From Gymnorhina tibicen (Eukaryota > Chordata > Aves > Passeriformes > Artamidae): DNA of 64,000 nt. The stretch is from NCBI GenBank assembly GCA_013399875.1, contig VXAZ01008133.1:690168-754167 (forward strand). The letters run 5' to 3'. This document shows, one piece after another, positions 49,601 to 62,370 of the stretch. The notes beneath the pieces were generated by a model. It saw only the letters and a program-made list of their open reading frames with translations, searched no databases and had not been told where the DNA came from. The translations under genes were made by a program, and so were the position numbers. Position 1 is the first letter of the stretch. Each line of letters opens with the position of its first letter.

Positions 49601-52600
49601 TTAAAAAGCAAAGTTCTTCTTTCTCCCCAGAAGCATTATTGATTTAATTGAAGAACTCCCCTGGGGAAGGGGGTTGCCTGCAGAAAGGTTACAGCCTGTT
49701 AAGAAAAAATTATCTCCATCAGTTGTCAGCTCTTTAACCTAATGATGACAATCTTGAATAGCTTGCTCTACTCTGCAAAATTACATACAACAGTTAATTA
49801 GATTAATTAGCAAAATAGAGTTATCATAAAAAGTCTGGCTCTATATTTCAGTGCCAGAAAGGAAGGGAGGAAAAAAAGGGGAAAAAAGTCTGTATGTTAG
49901 CCTGAATGAAACTTGTCACTCATTAAACACTGATTGGCAACTGCTGTGGTTTGATTGTTAAAAATTTGTTTTCATGTCTATTCCAAAATCTGAAAAATAA
50001 GCTTTAAAAACTTCTCTTTTTTTGATGGATACTTGCAATGAATACAATTTAGGGTTGCTTGTTACTGTCCTTCTGAAGGATAGTGTTTCAGAACAATGAT
50101 TAGCAGAGAGGTGCTGTAAAGGGAGGTAGCATGAGGCAATGAGGTGGCGCTGACAGGTTTCTCAGCACAAGCTTTACCTATTTCTTCAGGAAAAACATAC
50201 TTTAAAAAAAGGAAAGAAGTGCATAAATTGATGGTCTTTGCCAAGCCTGAGATGTGTGAGACTCAAAGAATAATGTTTTGTGGGTTTGCAGTATACACAA
50301 AAGTGAGTCCATGTTATGTTTCATATTTCCTGCTGGGGAGCATCAACACTCACATGATGTTCAGCAGCAAAACCCAAGCCCTGGTCTGTGCTTTGTTTAT
50401 TGAGCATAAACTCCTGTTTCACACTGAAGATGCCATCTGCTCTTACTGTGTCAATTGATGTTTCAGAGTCGTACAACATTATTTCAACCAAATGATTATT
50501 GCTAAAGGAGTGGTACCCTTTAAGTAAGAAGGATGGATTTGGATCCCTGTTTTCATGTAGAAATATTAAAAGAATTGTTCAGAAAGTTTCTGAACATTTG
50601 ACTTTGTTTCTGACTGAGTGTGGTAAGCTGAGAAAGTTCCCAGGACAGAAAAGCCAGAAGACCTGTAGTACTCCAAAGGAGTAAACATGGAAATTTTCAT
50701 TATCTGGGCCATCATGGAAAAAAACCATAATGTGTTATTTACACTGGTCAGATGGGTGGGGGGAGGAAAGGGCAATCAAAGAGTGATGACTTACAAAATT
50801 TCGATTATTTTACCAAGCAAAGTGTCAAGTAACCTTACGTTCTTCTTTGATAAGATTATAACTTGTTAATTTTGTATGGTGCGCTCCGTGCTGTGCCTGA
50901 TATCTTCAATTTTAAAATCATTTAAACTATCTAAAATTAGTTTAATGATATTAATCTTCAAATGGGAAGACACCACCCAAAAGTGTTCCTAGATGAGTGC
51001 CATGTAGTGCCTGATGGCTGCTTTCAGTTTTGTTATACTGATCTGAAAAACAATTAAATACCCAATTTACAAAGAACATGTATAACTGTGTAAATAAGTG
51101 TAAATGAAAGCGAGGTGAAATCATTTGTAGAGATGGATTTGCGTCACTCGACTACATGACAGCATTAAACACATTTAGGAAAGAAAAAACCCTGTGAATA
51201 GCAATGGAAGCTCATGTGATGCATCACTAGCAGGGATCATGTCTCTATTGTTCCTGAAAACATTTTCATAGTGTCAACACAAGAATTTATGCTGAGACAT
51301 CAAAAAGGATTAATAATGAAAGTAAAAGAGTGACTTGAGGAATTGACAACGCACTTCTGGGAGATACTTCCATCTGATACATAATATATGTTTCATCATG
51401 ATTATACTACAGGAAAGATTTTGGATTTTAGTGGGAACTGTGATCTTGGTGGATGAGTGAAAGCTCAAGGCAGACAAGCTCAAACTGAAACTGCAAGTTC
51501 TACCATGAGAAAAACTAGCCTTTGAAAAACATAACCCACAGAAATTGTTTCGTTTTTAATTTTCATGATTTCAGAGCTCTGAGGAAGGAAGGGATGTAGA
51601 TTTTGAAAACTGCTGTGGGTAAAGAATCTAGACAGAACTCAGTGAACTGGAGTTTATATGTGGTGTTAGGCAGACAAAATTATCTGAAGTGTTTCAACCT
51701 AAATTTCTGAATACCTCTTTTTCTCATGTATTGGAAGGGCATTTGCCAGAACTTTTCAGTAAAGTGGATGAGACCAGCTTAAGCCTGCATCCCTCATGCT
51801 GAGGAGATGGAGCTGTGATGTTTTCTCTCCCTTTCTGCAGAGGTGCAGAGTAAACAGTGGCTGGTCAGATCATAAATTTAGCTGTGTGGCAACTTTCAAG
51901 AAAGGAGGCAAGAGTGTTATAAATAGGGGCAGGCAAACCAGTTGAGATAAAGTTAGAAACAACCTCAGTCTGGACCACAGACTAATATTTACACAAAATG
52001 TGTGGTGAAATTGGAATATAAATAGCTGTCAGTGGCTAAAGTCAGGATGTTTTACATGAGTAAAGCACCCCTGGGAAGACATCAGATAGCTATTTTAATC
52101 ATGACTGACAATTTCAAAGATGGGGTCCCAGAAGTGTAGCCCCACAAACTTTGATTTTTAGTGGTGCTTCTCCAGTTTGTGAATTTTGGTCTACGTATAG
52201 CCATTCCCAGCAGCAGTGATGACATCCATCTGGCCCAGCTTTTGCTCACCTGGAGCTGAGTTCCTTTTAAATAGCACATGACATCTCTCAGTGGGCACGG
52301 AAGTCGTTTAGTTTTGTTAAGTATCCTCAGGGAGACAATCCACAGCTCTGCCCGTGGGTAGCCATAAATAGCTTGTGGTGTACCCCAAGTGACATGTTAC
52401 ACATAAACCATACAGAGCCTTCCTGCCGCATCCCGGGATGCCAGCACACCTATATTCAGTCCCACAGGCACTCAGTCATGTGTTCAGCTGGACTCAACAA
52501 CACAGTATGGTTTGAGGTCTACAAAAATATATTTCTTTCTCAAAATATTCCAGGCCAGACCAACCTCAGCTCAGTCTCCAAACACCCCTGAGATCTCATT

Positions 52601-53020
52601 TCTCCTCTCAATTACAGGCACTAAACAACTCTTCCTCTATGTGCGATTGACTTCCTCAGGGAAGCAATTTGGAGGCTGAGCTTGGCAAGCATGAAATTTA
52701 TGCTACTTGGAAAAAGATGAAATTCTGTTTCTTAGAAGGGTGTTGGCCAGTCTTTACAAGACAAAGCCATTTGATTTCAGAGTTTTCCTGGCTCGGTAAC
52801 AGAACAAGCAATAAACCAGTGTGAGCATTTGAAGGTCTCTGGAGACAGACAGCTCTGCAATGAGCTGAGAGACACGGAAACTAGGAAGAGCCCACAGTGG
52901 ATTTCACCTCAAAATGTCTCTGATGCACATGATACGTGCAAGACCCATGCACAAGGTCTGCTCATACCCATCTCATGCTCTTAAGTATTTGCACAGATTT
53001 ATATTTTAGAAGCTCCTTTA
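46611..53020. other. Intergenic, nothing recognised
   Basis: No gene or element recognised. There is a tandem pair of the 11-mer CATAGAAGTCA at 47606-47627 and purine-rich stretches near 49.86 kb. Confidence 0.5.
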
Positions 53021-53600
53021 GTTAGGGGCAGCCTTCTCTAATGCTCCAGCAAGGCTCAAAATCCTCTTCCTTCACCAGTGCTGCGTGCCAGCATCCAGCT
53101 CGGCAGAGCAAGCCCAAGGAAAGCACCCAAGTAATAAAAGACAACCATTGCTGCGACTCTTTTGAATTCATTGTACTTAATATTAACAGCCTCTCATTTG
53201 CTGAGTCCTCTCTGGCTGCGAGGTCGAGATGCAGCACAGGATGGATGAGGAGGTTGGTCACAGTCCTTCCTACCTGAGAGCGTGCGAGGCCTGATGGAAG
53301 ACACGCCACACACCTGTGAGCGGCTGACAACATTAAGCCAAAAACTGTGGCACTGGTGGGAAGTGTGTTCACACCTAATGTGTGGAGCCAGGGAGAACAG
53401 TGACTTCCAAAGTACCCAATCCCCACCTTACTGTGTTTCCAAAGGGGAAAGGCCTGACCGCCCTCCTGTCCTGCCCTCCACTCACTCCGTGCACGTGCTG
53501 GATGCAGAGGCAGCTGCTGTGCCGGGGCTGGGGTTTGGGCTCCTCGCCCACCTGCCCACTGCTGTGACACTAGAGTTTGAAGCACTGCAGGGCACACAGT
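53021..53600. other. GC-richer segment with long minus-strand frame
   Basis: A 191-residue frame runs on the minus strand (53022-53597), and plus-strand frames of 61-109 residues overlap it. Residue content is mixed with no domain, and the start lies in a Gln/Ala/Pro-rich portion. The GC rise is enough to explain the openness. It is most likely not a gene, but it is the longest frame in the window. Confidence 0.35.
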
Positions 53601-55522
53601 TAATAAAATAAGCCCACTCCTTTTCTCAGCCTTTTAAACTATTTTCGCTTGTGCCAGGTTTCATTTCACAAGCCCCTCGTGTTGTGTCTGAAACCAGTTG
53701 GCAGTTTGAAGCTCCTGAGAAGAGTTTCACAGTGGATCATACAGTATGTGGTGATATGTCTTTACAGTACCAGACTAGTGTTTTGTATTTCTGCCCTTTA
53801 GGCCTTCCAGCTGAATGTAAATTTAACTTTGTTTTCAGCGTAAGCATCCTTCCAGCTCCAGATCACCTCAGCATGCTTCAAACCTCTGGAGAAGCCTGAG
53901 CTTTCAGCTTATGTTTGCAGTTCAGCTGACTACAACAATTTACTTGAGAAACAGTTGGCAATCCATCCTATTTTGTCATCTTTCCTGCTTTGTCTGCACT
54001 GTTAGAGCTCTTTCAGTCCTAGAAGAGCTGTGTGCATGAGGAAAAGAACAAAGTCCTACTGATGAGACATTTAAATGCCATAAAATGTCACAACGTCAGA
54101 TAAACTTCAAGATCTTAAAAAAGGATTAAAAGTGCAGAGAGTTTATTGGATGCTGACATGCAGTTAATAGCACTTTTGCATGCAATGACTTCACACACTG
54201 TTTCTGTGCAGTTTTAAATGTCATGTAAGTGTATAAATTCCATTCAAACATAACCTTTATTATGAGAGCATCAATAACAGAAAAATCTAATTAAAGAATA
54301 AAAGGCTTGCTGGAAACATAACCTTTTTCATATCGAATTGGTAATGAATTCATAGAACTCTAAGAAGGATATTATTTCAGAGGACGAGTGACAAGCACAG
54401 AGAAAACCCTGCCTTCCACCACATGGTTTAGTGGAAGTTCCTCCTCTCTCTTCAGCAGCCCATCCTCTCCCTTTGTAATCCTGAGGGAATTATTATTCAA
54501 AGTGGTTGCATCAAAATACGTGAAAACAGCAGCTGGACCTTTGAAATCCCCCCGGTTTTTTCAGCTCAAATCATCTGCACTGGGACACTGGTCACCTTGC
54601 CACAGTCTATTACACCCAAGCCTGTGGCTGATGAATTACAGCTCTGTGAATCGTCCTATCTAGCAAATTGCCAGCATATGAGAAGGAACCAAATATCACT
54701 ATCAGCATTACAGAACACCATGGACAATGTAATAGCAGGCCACATCTCCCTCGGTCAGTGCTTACCCCAGAAAAGTAGGCCATGGTGTCCTTCAAACCAT
54801 AATGAGAATTACTATGGAGAGGACTGTCAATCTACATAACAGAAGAAATGAGGCTTGACAGTTCAGAAAATTGGGGATAAGTACAGTAGCAGAACCAATT
54901 ACTGCAAAAGGATTCATTTTTTTCTCCATGCTCAGTCTAAAACAGCTAGAAATGACCCAGGCCAAAGCTGTTGCCTGATTTTGATGAACTATGCTTATCT
55001 GTTTCTAGCTGTTGATTTTGCCTGGGAAGACAGAATGTGATAAAGTTCTGCTTAGCGTCTGTCTCTCCCTAAACCATAGCTAAGTCCAAGCTATGAACAT
55101 GCCACATCATGCTGCAGATGGACGATCAGGATTGCTCTCATCCCTTTCTGTGTCTTTTATTACAGTCTTATAGAAACATTATAAATATAAATATCACTAT
55201 ATATAAAAATAAAAATATTTTTTATCTTGTTCTTTGCATTTCCAAACATCACTTGCTTTTCTTCTGGACTGATTATTCATAAATTATTACTCTTCCCTCC
55301 AGACTAATCGAAGATATTACAAGCCACTTGATACATACTGTAGACTGAGAAGAAAGGTTCAGAAGGGCATCTGAAGAGCACCAGATTTCAAGTGCCTTTC
55401 TCTGTGACCCTCTGCTCCCTAATATCGCAGGGTTCCCTCACTCCCGTTTCAGAAGTGCTTTCACTGTCAGTCTCCAGCTCCTTTCTTTCTCAGATCTTGC
55501 AGAATAGTCCTTCCTGCAGCTG
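53601..55522. other. Intergenic, nothing recognised
   Basis: AT-rich, with short open frames at 54388-54839 on the plus strand that overlap one another and match no known family. A very AT-rich stretch lies at 55175-55220. Confidence 0.5.
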
Positions 55523-56149
55523 ATCACAGAATCACAGAATGGGTGGGGTTGGATAGGACCTCTGGAGGTCATCTAGTCCAACACCCCTGCTAAAGCAGGT
55601 TCACCTAGAGCAGGTTGGACAGGATCATGTTGAGATGGCTTTTGAATATCTCCAGAGAAGGAGATTCCACAACGTCTATGGGCAATCTGTCCCAGTGCAC
55701 CGTCACTCTTACAGGAAAGAAATTCTTCCTTGTGTTCGGGTGGAACTTCCTGTGTTACACTTTGTGCCCATTGTGCCTTGTCCTATCACAGGAACCACTG
55801 AAAAGAGATGACATCCGGGATGAGCAGTCCCATCACCTCTCCAGGGATTTAGGTGAGGCTGACTGGCCTGCAGTTTCCTGGCTCCCTCTTACCCTTCTTG
55901 AAGAGTGGACTGACACTGCTTTTCCTCCAGCCCTCAGGCATCTCTCCTGTTCTCCATGACCACTCAAAGGTGATGGACAGAGGTTTAACAATAACATCTA
56001 GCTTCCTCAGCACTCATGTGTGCATCCTATCAGGGCTCCATGGATTCGTGGGATCAAGTTTGCCTAAATGATCTCTAACCCAGTCCTCCTCAACCAAGGA
56101 AAATTCTTCCTTTTTCCAGACTTTCTCTCTTGCTTCCAGGGCGTGGGAT
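55523..56149 (-). mobile_element. CR1 LINE, minus strand, internally deleted
   Basis: The plus strand opens with ATCACAGAATCACAGAATGG, the complement of a CR1 3' end. It continues through the CR1 3' UTR and late ORF2 (AGGTCATCTAGTCCAACACC, TTGTGCCCATTGTGCCTTGT) to about 55807. From about 55808 it jumps to the complement of the reverse-transcriptase region (GGTGAGGCTGACTGGCCTGC, then CTCAGGCATCTCTCCTGTTC), ending near 56149. In CR1 these two parts are normally separated by well over a kilobase of ORF2. This copy therefore carries a large internal deletion or is two nested fragments. It cannot encode a working enzyme. Confidence 0.88.
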
Positions 56150-59100
56150 AAAGCTGCAGTTGCTGGACCCTGCAGTTCAGCAGCAGCTCATGAAAGCTGT
56201 AGTAGTTCATGTCTGCAACTCAAAAACTGCTCTACCCTGCCTCAAAACTGCTCTCTGGGGTGTTTTGAGCCCTGCTGCAGCCCACACCAGGTCAGCAGCA
56301 GTTGATGGAGGAAAGAACAGTAGCCACAATGGAAACGGCAGGTTTGGAAGCTGTTGGCACTTGGGAAAAAAAAAGAATGTGACCAAATTGTGTTTCTGAG
56401 CTCCCTGAGAAGAGTCTGTAAAGCACACAGCAGCTATCAGCAGCCGTGCTGAGCTAAAGACATCTCTTGATGCCAGGTGTTTCATGGATACTTTGCTACA
56501 CCACTGGGAAACTCATTCAGATACACAACCTGGTCTCCAAAATCCAGTGTACATTCAGGGCTCGTGGGACTCAGTGCAATTATGTGCTTCTGAATGGATC
56601 TGAAATTTGTGGGAAGTTCTTCCTACTGTCAATAATGCTGGAGGGGGGAGGAGGCTTGATTTTAACATGTTTATGATACAATAATGCTAATTGTAAGTCA
56701 TGTGAACTAAACATAACACAGAAATGTCTACAGAAAACAGATCTCCTGCAGCAACCATCATTGGCCATTGACTTGTACCAGCTGTTTCAGTAGACAGCTT
56801 AAAGTTCTCTCAAATATAATGAACTAGAGATTATTTAAGGCCCTGGTGCATGACACCTAATCATTCTTTATTTAGTGCAATACACTATAACTCTGTTATT
56901 CTGTATAACTTGCATGGTGTCCTTGTTGAGCTTGCTAAGTTGGCCTCAGTGAAACCCTGTGGCTGTGACTACTAGCTACTATAGAGAAATCCTTTATGGA
57001 TTTCAGCATTTTACAGCCTTTTATTTCATGAATGTGTTTCACCATTTTCCTACTTTATCTGTATTTGAAACAGCTCAGTAGAACCTATGAAACAGCAGTA
57101 TTGAATACCAAATATAGCCATTCTTACAGCATTATAGGTACTATTACTTGCAGCACAGATCATAAGATGATTTTAATCTGTCTCCCCTAATGAATAGTCT
57201 GTGAACAGAATCTTAAATGCAAGGGTCTAATTTTCAGAGATTCAGCACCCGAGGGAATTGCACCAACGTCATTTGCATGTTATATACTTAAGCAATTTAC
57301 AAAAGCTACAATTCCAGCTTTCTTATTACAGTGTTATTTATTAACTATCTTTCTAGTTTGTGTCTAAGTTTGCACAAGGAAGTAAGTACATGGCAAATAT
57401 AGCACTGCTGGAAACTGGGTTGAAGTTGTCTTTTTCTATGTGGATTATGAAAACCGTGGAGGTGATTGATTTTAGAGCATATAGTGCTCCCACCCATCAT
57501 GTGCATCTCCACCATTATAGGTGCAAGTTGTCTTTTCAGGGGTCCTACTTTTGGATCATTCTACTTTTGGTAATGTAGCTATGGTAGAGAAAGTACATCA
57601 CTGATTAGCTTGAAACATTCTGTTCATATTTAATCATTGTTCTTGTAGTTTTCCTCTGGGCTTTAAGCTGTGGCAGATATTTTATGTAGGTAGAAAATGC
57701 TATTTTTCTTTTGCTAGAATTCTTCTGGGGTGATGCTGTCAGAGTGCTCCATCACATATGACAGATCATCACTTACAGAGAATTATCTCTAACACAAAAT
57801 TGAGTTTTTATCTTGAACTGTCGTGTCTGTGAAGTCTTGGCTGTGACACGGGGTAGTGGAAGGAGCTGGATTTAGTAGCTGATTCCTCTTCCAGGACTGA
57901 ACATATCCTATCTCTCATACCCAGTTCTGTCCTTAATCTTGTAACAGCTGCCACCTCCCCTTCGTGGGCTAACAGCTCTCCTCAGTTAGTACTACCTCCA
58001 GCACGGCCTCCCCCAGCATTAGGCTGTGCTCACATTATAGTGACCAGATTTTCAGCCCAGAACTATGTGTTGTCACAGTGCTGACATCACTACTGCTCTT
58101 CACGCACTCTGGCTCTTACTATTTGTCAACTATTAGCTGTTAAAATCGTGTTGGAAACAGTGGTGTAAAAATACTCAGTTAGCAAATCAATCCAACAGTC
58201 TCCAAGCAAATAAACTTTGAATGCTGGTTATGAATCAAGGCTCAAAAAAAAAAAGTGAAGTGTATGCTTCTGTACTACTGTGTGACAATACATGTAAGCA
58301 CAAAATATTGCACCCTAGAGAATGATGTTTGGGAAATGCTGTTTCCAGTCCTGCTTGCTGACTGCTCCCTGACAGAGGCATGCGGCTCTGAAATGCAGCA
58401 ACAGCCACCACTATCCTGGGAAATTCCCTACTCACCTCCACAATTACAGATTCCTGGTCAAAGGTGTGATCCTTATTTCTCCATCCTACAAACCTGCTTT
58501 TTTTCAGTAATCCTGGCACAAGTAGCAGCAGCAGTACATTATATAAAAAGATACTTTAAGATTTTGTTAAATACTCACAGTTGAAAAATTTAATCATTAT
58601 TTGGCTAAGGACATATGAAAATCACAGCAGTTATCATCAGTTCTGGAATTCAGAACAGAGACAGCTGAATCCTAAGGCTTTTTCTAAGATTTCTGTGAGG
58701 CTTTTGGGTTTTTTTATCTAGAGAGTAACACATCTGAGAATAAAAGAAGTGCTCATGCTGTGAGCCACAGCATAAAGTCTGTATTTATAAGAGTGTAACA
58801 AATTCTTTTTTACTCTCTTACTAGACAGGAACAATACTGGAACTCCCCAGGACCTGGGACCCCACACAGACATGCTTAGCTTGTAATCAGCTGATAGGAT
58901 TTGTATTTCAAAACCCTCTTCACCAATCAGTAGCACGTTTAAGAATGCCTGCTAAGTACACGCCACTGAAAAGCTACGTAGGCATTAGTGCACTTTGTAA
59001 AACAGTATCTAGTGAAACCTAATGTACGTGGCATTCAAACACAGAGTGCTGCCTTCTCATGAAGCACTTATTCATATGTCAGTTTATTTCACTCCTAGCC

Positions 59101-61593
59101 ACCTCCTGAGGGGGTTATTTTTTTTTCTGCCATTACACAGTATGTTTCTTCTGCTGCTTTAAAAAGTGGTAGATGTCATTTCCTCCAATTTATCGATGGA
59201 GGAAGCTGAGGGCCAGAGAACAAAGTGCAGGCCTTCGAGTTCCCGCACTGTTTCCTGGCCGTGCTGCTTCCCTCTCCCAGGCAGTCACCAATGCAAAGGC
59301 CAGCGCTGCAGCCAGCCAGGGAGAGCCTCTGCTCCCCCGCATTTATCTCCATGGAAAAGAGGTAACTAATGAAACACCCAGGCTTAGAAAGCTCTTCTAC
59401 AGACTGCAGATAGCTTAACGAGGCTGGATTGCTCTGGACAAACAGGAGAGGTTCATGACAGCTGAATCACTATTTGGTCGTGCTACTCCCACTACAGCTC
59501 AACCTGCCTCCTTTCATACCAGCCTCCCACGCCACCTCTTGAACACTCTCCTCCTGATCACAGACACACACACCCTCCTTCCTCTCAACTCCGCTGTGCC
59601 AAAGTGGCCCTAAGTGGGAAGTCCTATGAGCTCAAGTGGCAAAAGTATGAACCTCGAAGCAGTGCAAGCAGCTAGACCCAAAAAGAGAAATTAAGAGTTT
59701 GGCATTTTTACCTGACAATTCCCACTCTCCCATCATCACTGCTCTCTTTGCCACACCAGATGATATCATAAAGGGAAGAAACATTATCTTTTGTCTCAAA
59801 GTACCAGTAACGAATGGGAAGAATTAGGGATATGTCAGGATGGCACCGGGACTGTCATCCTCCTGTTACCCATACTTCTGGGCTAATTCTTTTTTTTAAC
59901 ATCCAATTCTGCTTGTCTTTCTCTTCCTCAATGCTGCCTTTCAGCCCTTAAGTGCTTTTCAGCTTGGGGTTGACTACAATGGATGCTCCCTTAAGCCTGT
60001 GAGGACTTGCTGTTCTCTTGTATATAAAGTCCTATTTCTAATCTTTCTGCTGTGCTCCTTTTTTGCTATCCTGTGTTTCCACAGCCACTCACAGAACAGA
60101 GGTGATGAGTCAGAAAGGGAAGTTTAATAGTGTCCAGAAACAGAAGTAACTAGAAAACCTCAGGAGTTTTACTTAGGCAGTTTACTGCCTTTTTGTTATT
60201 GAGAACAAACAAGTTGTAATGATTAAAGAACATCACACGGGTTAGTTTTGAAAATTATCAGACTGATCTGTCCCACAGCTGCTTTCATAATACTGAGAAC
60301 AACAGGAATCAGGGAGTGTTGAGAATGGTGGAGGGTTTGATTGAAGTGTTTACAGGAGATCAAAAGACTGAAGGTCTTTATATGATACATGCAGATCTAT
60401 TAATCTTTAAACCAAGTTGTTAAATACTCCATTTAGAAAGCTTAATTGGTCAGAGTGAGTAGGTGTGAATAGAAAAAAAAAAGGGGCAAAGTCCTACACC
60501 CATTACAGTCAAAAGAAGCTAGCTGGTGACATCACCAGTTTCAGAATTCTGCTCATGGGATCAAAACCCCATGGGCTCATCATCCTTCAGCAGCAGCACT
60601 CCAACTCTTAGCTATATAGGGATAAAATGATTTCACAGTGAGGAACATGCCTTTGCAAGGGCACACTGTGCCATGATTACGGCTGTATGATTACCTTTCT
60701 TGCAAATATCATGCTTCTGTATTAATTTTTAACCTTCAATTAACACAAGTGCAAACCCAGGTAGGCTAAAGCTTATTGGAACATTGTTACACCATGCACA
60801 AGACACTCAGGAGCTTCCTTGATCTGTGCAGCAAATGAATATAGCAAGAAGAAATCAGCATTACTTTTAACATCCATGCCAGAGAAAACTATATCAGGAA
60901 TTCATATAAATTGAAAGGATACTCAAGCACTGCAAGAGTGAAGGATTGGGTCCTTTCAGATTAGTTTATTTGATTAGTAGACCAGCGTTAAAATTTTTGG
61001 AACTCACTTCCATTTTTCACACTGGCAATTCTGAATCATCTCTCTGCTGCTTCAAATTCAAAACAGGAAAAAGTGAGTACAGTAACCAGCCATGGAGTCT
61101 TATAAAATTATTCTTGTGCTGTACAAAGTAGCTGAAAAAATGGTTGACTCATACAGCATCTTTCACCCTGCCTGCAGGGGCCAGCTTGTGAAATTGTGCA
61201 GGGCACCATTCTAGCATTTTTTGCTGCAGCAACAGAACAACATGAAGGTATAAAAACAGAAAAAGGACCTGAGAAAAAGGGGAAATTTTGCTACACTGTA
61301 CTTAAATCCCAGTCCTACTGACTTGAATAGAAGACTGCCATCGACATGAGAAGGCCACAGCTTCACCAACAGAGCCTGGCCCCCAGCTCTGCTTTGAAGG
61401 CTTTTACAGTTTTGGTAGCATCACAAGGCTCAGGAGTGCCCCTTGGTAACTGCTGCTGGGGGAATTCCGGGAGAATAGAGTTGGCTCCTACAGCTGGCTG
61501 GTGTGTTCAGAGGATGGAAGGCATGGTCCTGGCTCTGTGATTAAATATCCAATGGCTGCTATGTACCACACCAAGCAAAACCAATGAGGAATG
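56150..61593. other. Intergenic, nothing recognised
   Basis: No gene or repeat is recognised with confidence. The open frames on both strands around 58.23-58.58 kb overlap each other and have no family content. Confidence 0.5.
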
Positions 61594-62034
61594 TGATGCC
61601 TTGAAGTGGCTACCTGAAAACAGAGGCTAGACAAGAATAAGAGAATAAAAGTAGGTATTTATTTGAAGGGCCTTCAAAGGTACACCTTGGGAGTGTAAAC
61701 CCTACGAGGGACTGCACCCACAATGAACACTAGGTCACGGGTTCTTCACACTTTTATAAGTTGGGTCCATTTGCATATCAGGGTTAATTCTCCAATTATA
61801 ATTTCAGTTAATGATGCAATTACCCCAAGTTTGCCCCTCCTCTTCAAGGGCTTTTAGTTTACACGTTTTGGGGCTTGGAACAATCAAGGCGTCCTGGAAG
61901 AGCAAACCTAGAGAGGGTTTGTTATGTCTAACCAGCATGAGAGGACAGTAGTTAACAGGCCGCACGAAACTTCAGAGTTACACACTAGGCAGTACAGGAG
62001 TTGAAAAATATAAAAGTTAAAACCTAAGGCATCA
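61594..62034 (-). mobile_element. Solo LTR of an endogenous retrovirus, minus strand
   Basis: The 441-bp element is bounded by perfect 9-bp terminal inverted repeats (TGATGCCTT and AAGGCATCA), so it begins TG and ends CA. Read on the minus strand, it has an octamer ATGCAAAT (61769-61776), a TATA box CTTATAAAAG (61751-61760) and a poly(A) signal AATAAA (61658-61663), in U3-R-U5 order. There is no polypurine tract or primer site next to it that I can see, so it is probably a solo LTR from recombination. The 5-bp flanks GAATG and AAGGG do not match, so the target duplication is lost or the ends are from different copies. ERVL-like by appearance, family not confirmed. Confidence 0.72.
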
Positions 62035-62370
62035 AAGGGAGGAAGAATGCAGATGAGGTTTGGAGAGGTGCTCCTTTTTCAAACAGGCGCTGTTTATCCT
62101 TTTTCTTGTGTTCAGAAAAAGAATTAACTGTCTCTATATGGTTAATCTGTATGTGAACTTCTCCTTTCCCAATCAGCCTTTTATTTTAAATTGAGCAATA
62201 TATTGACAGATACCCGTACTCACTCAATGACTACTGGAGCCAAACAAAAAGCAAAAAAGGGAGTTAGATAAATAGTCATTCATATTTTGGCTCCATCTAC
62301 AGTTAAAAACTACATAAACAGTTCAACTGCATTACAGCACATTTAAGAAAATAAAGGTCCCAAAAAAGTG
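62035..62370. other. Spacer between LTR and candidate 3' UTR
   Basis: AT-rich sequence with no recognised element. On the minus strand it lies downstream of the candidate cleavage site. Confidence 0.4.

Noticed and set aside
55615..56071. Plus-strand frames of 114 and 72 residues
   Set aside because: They are antisense readings of a minus-strand CR1.
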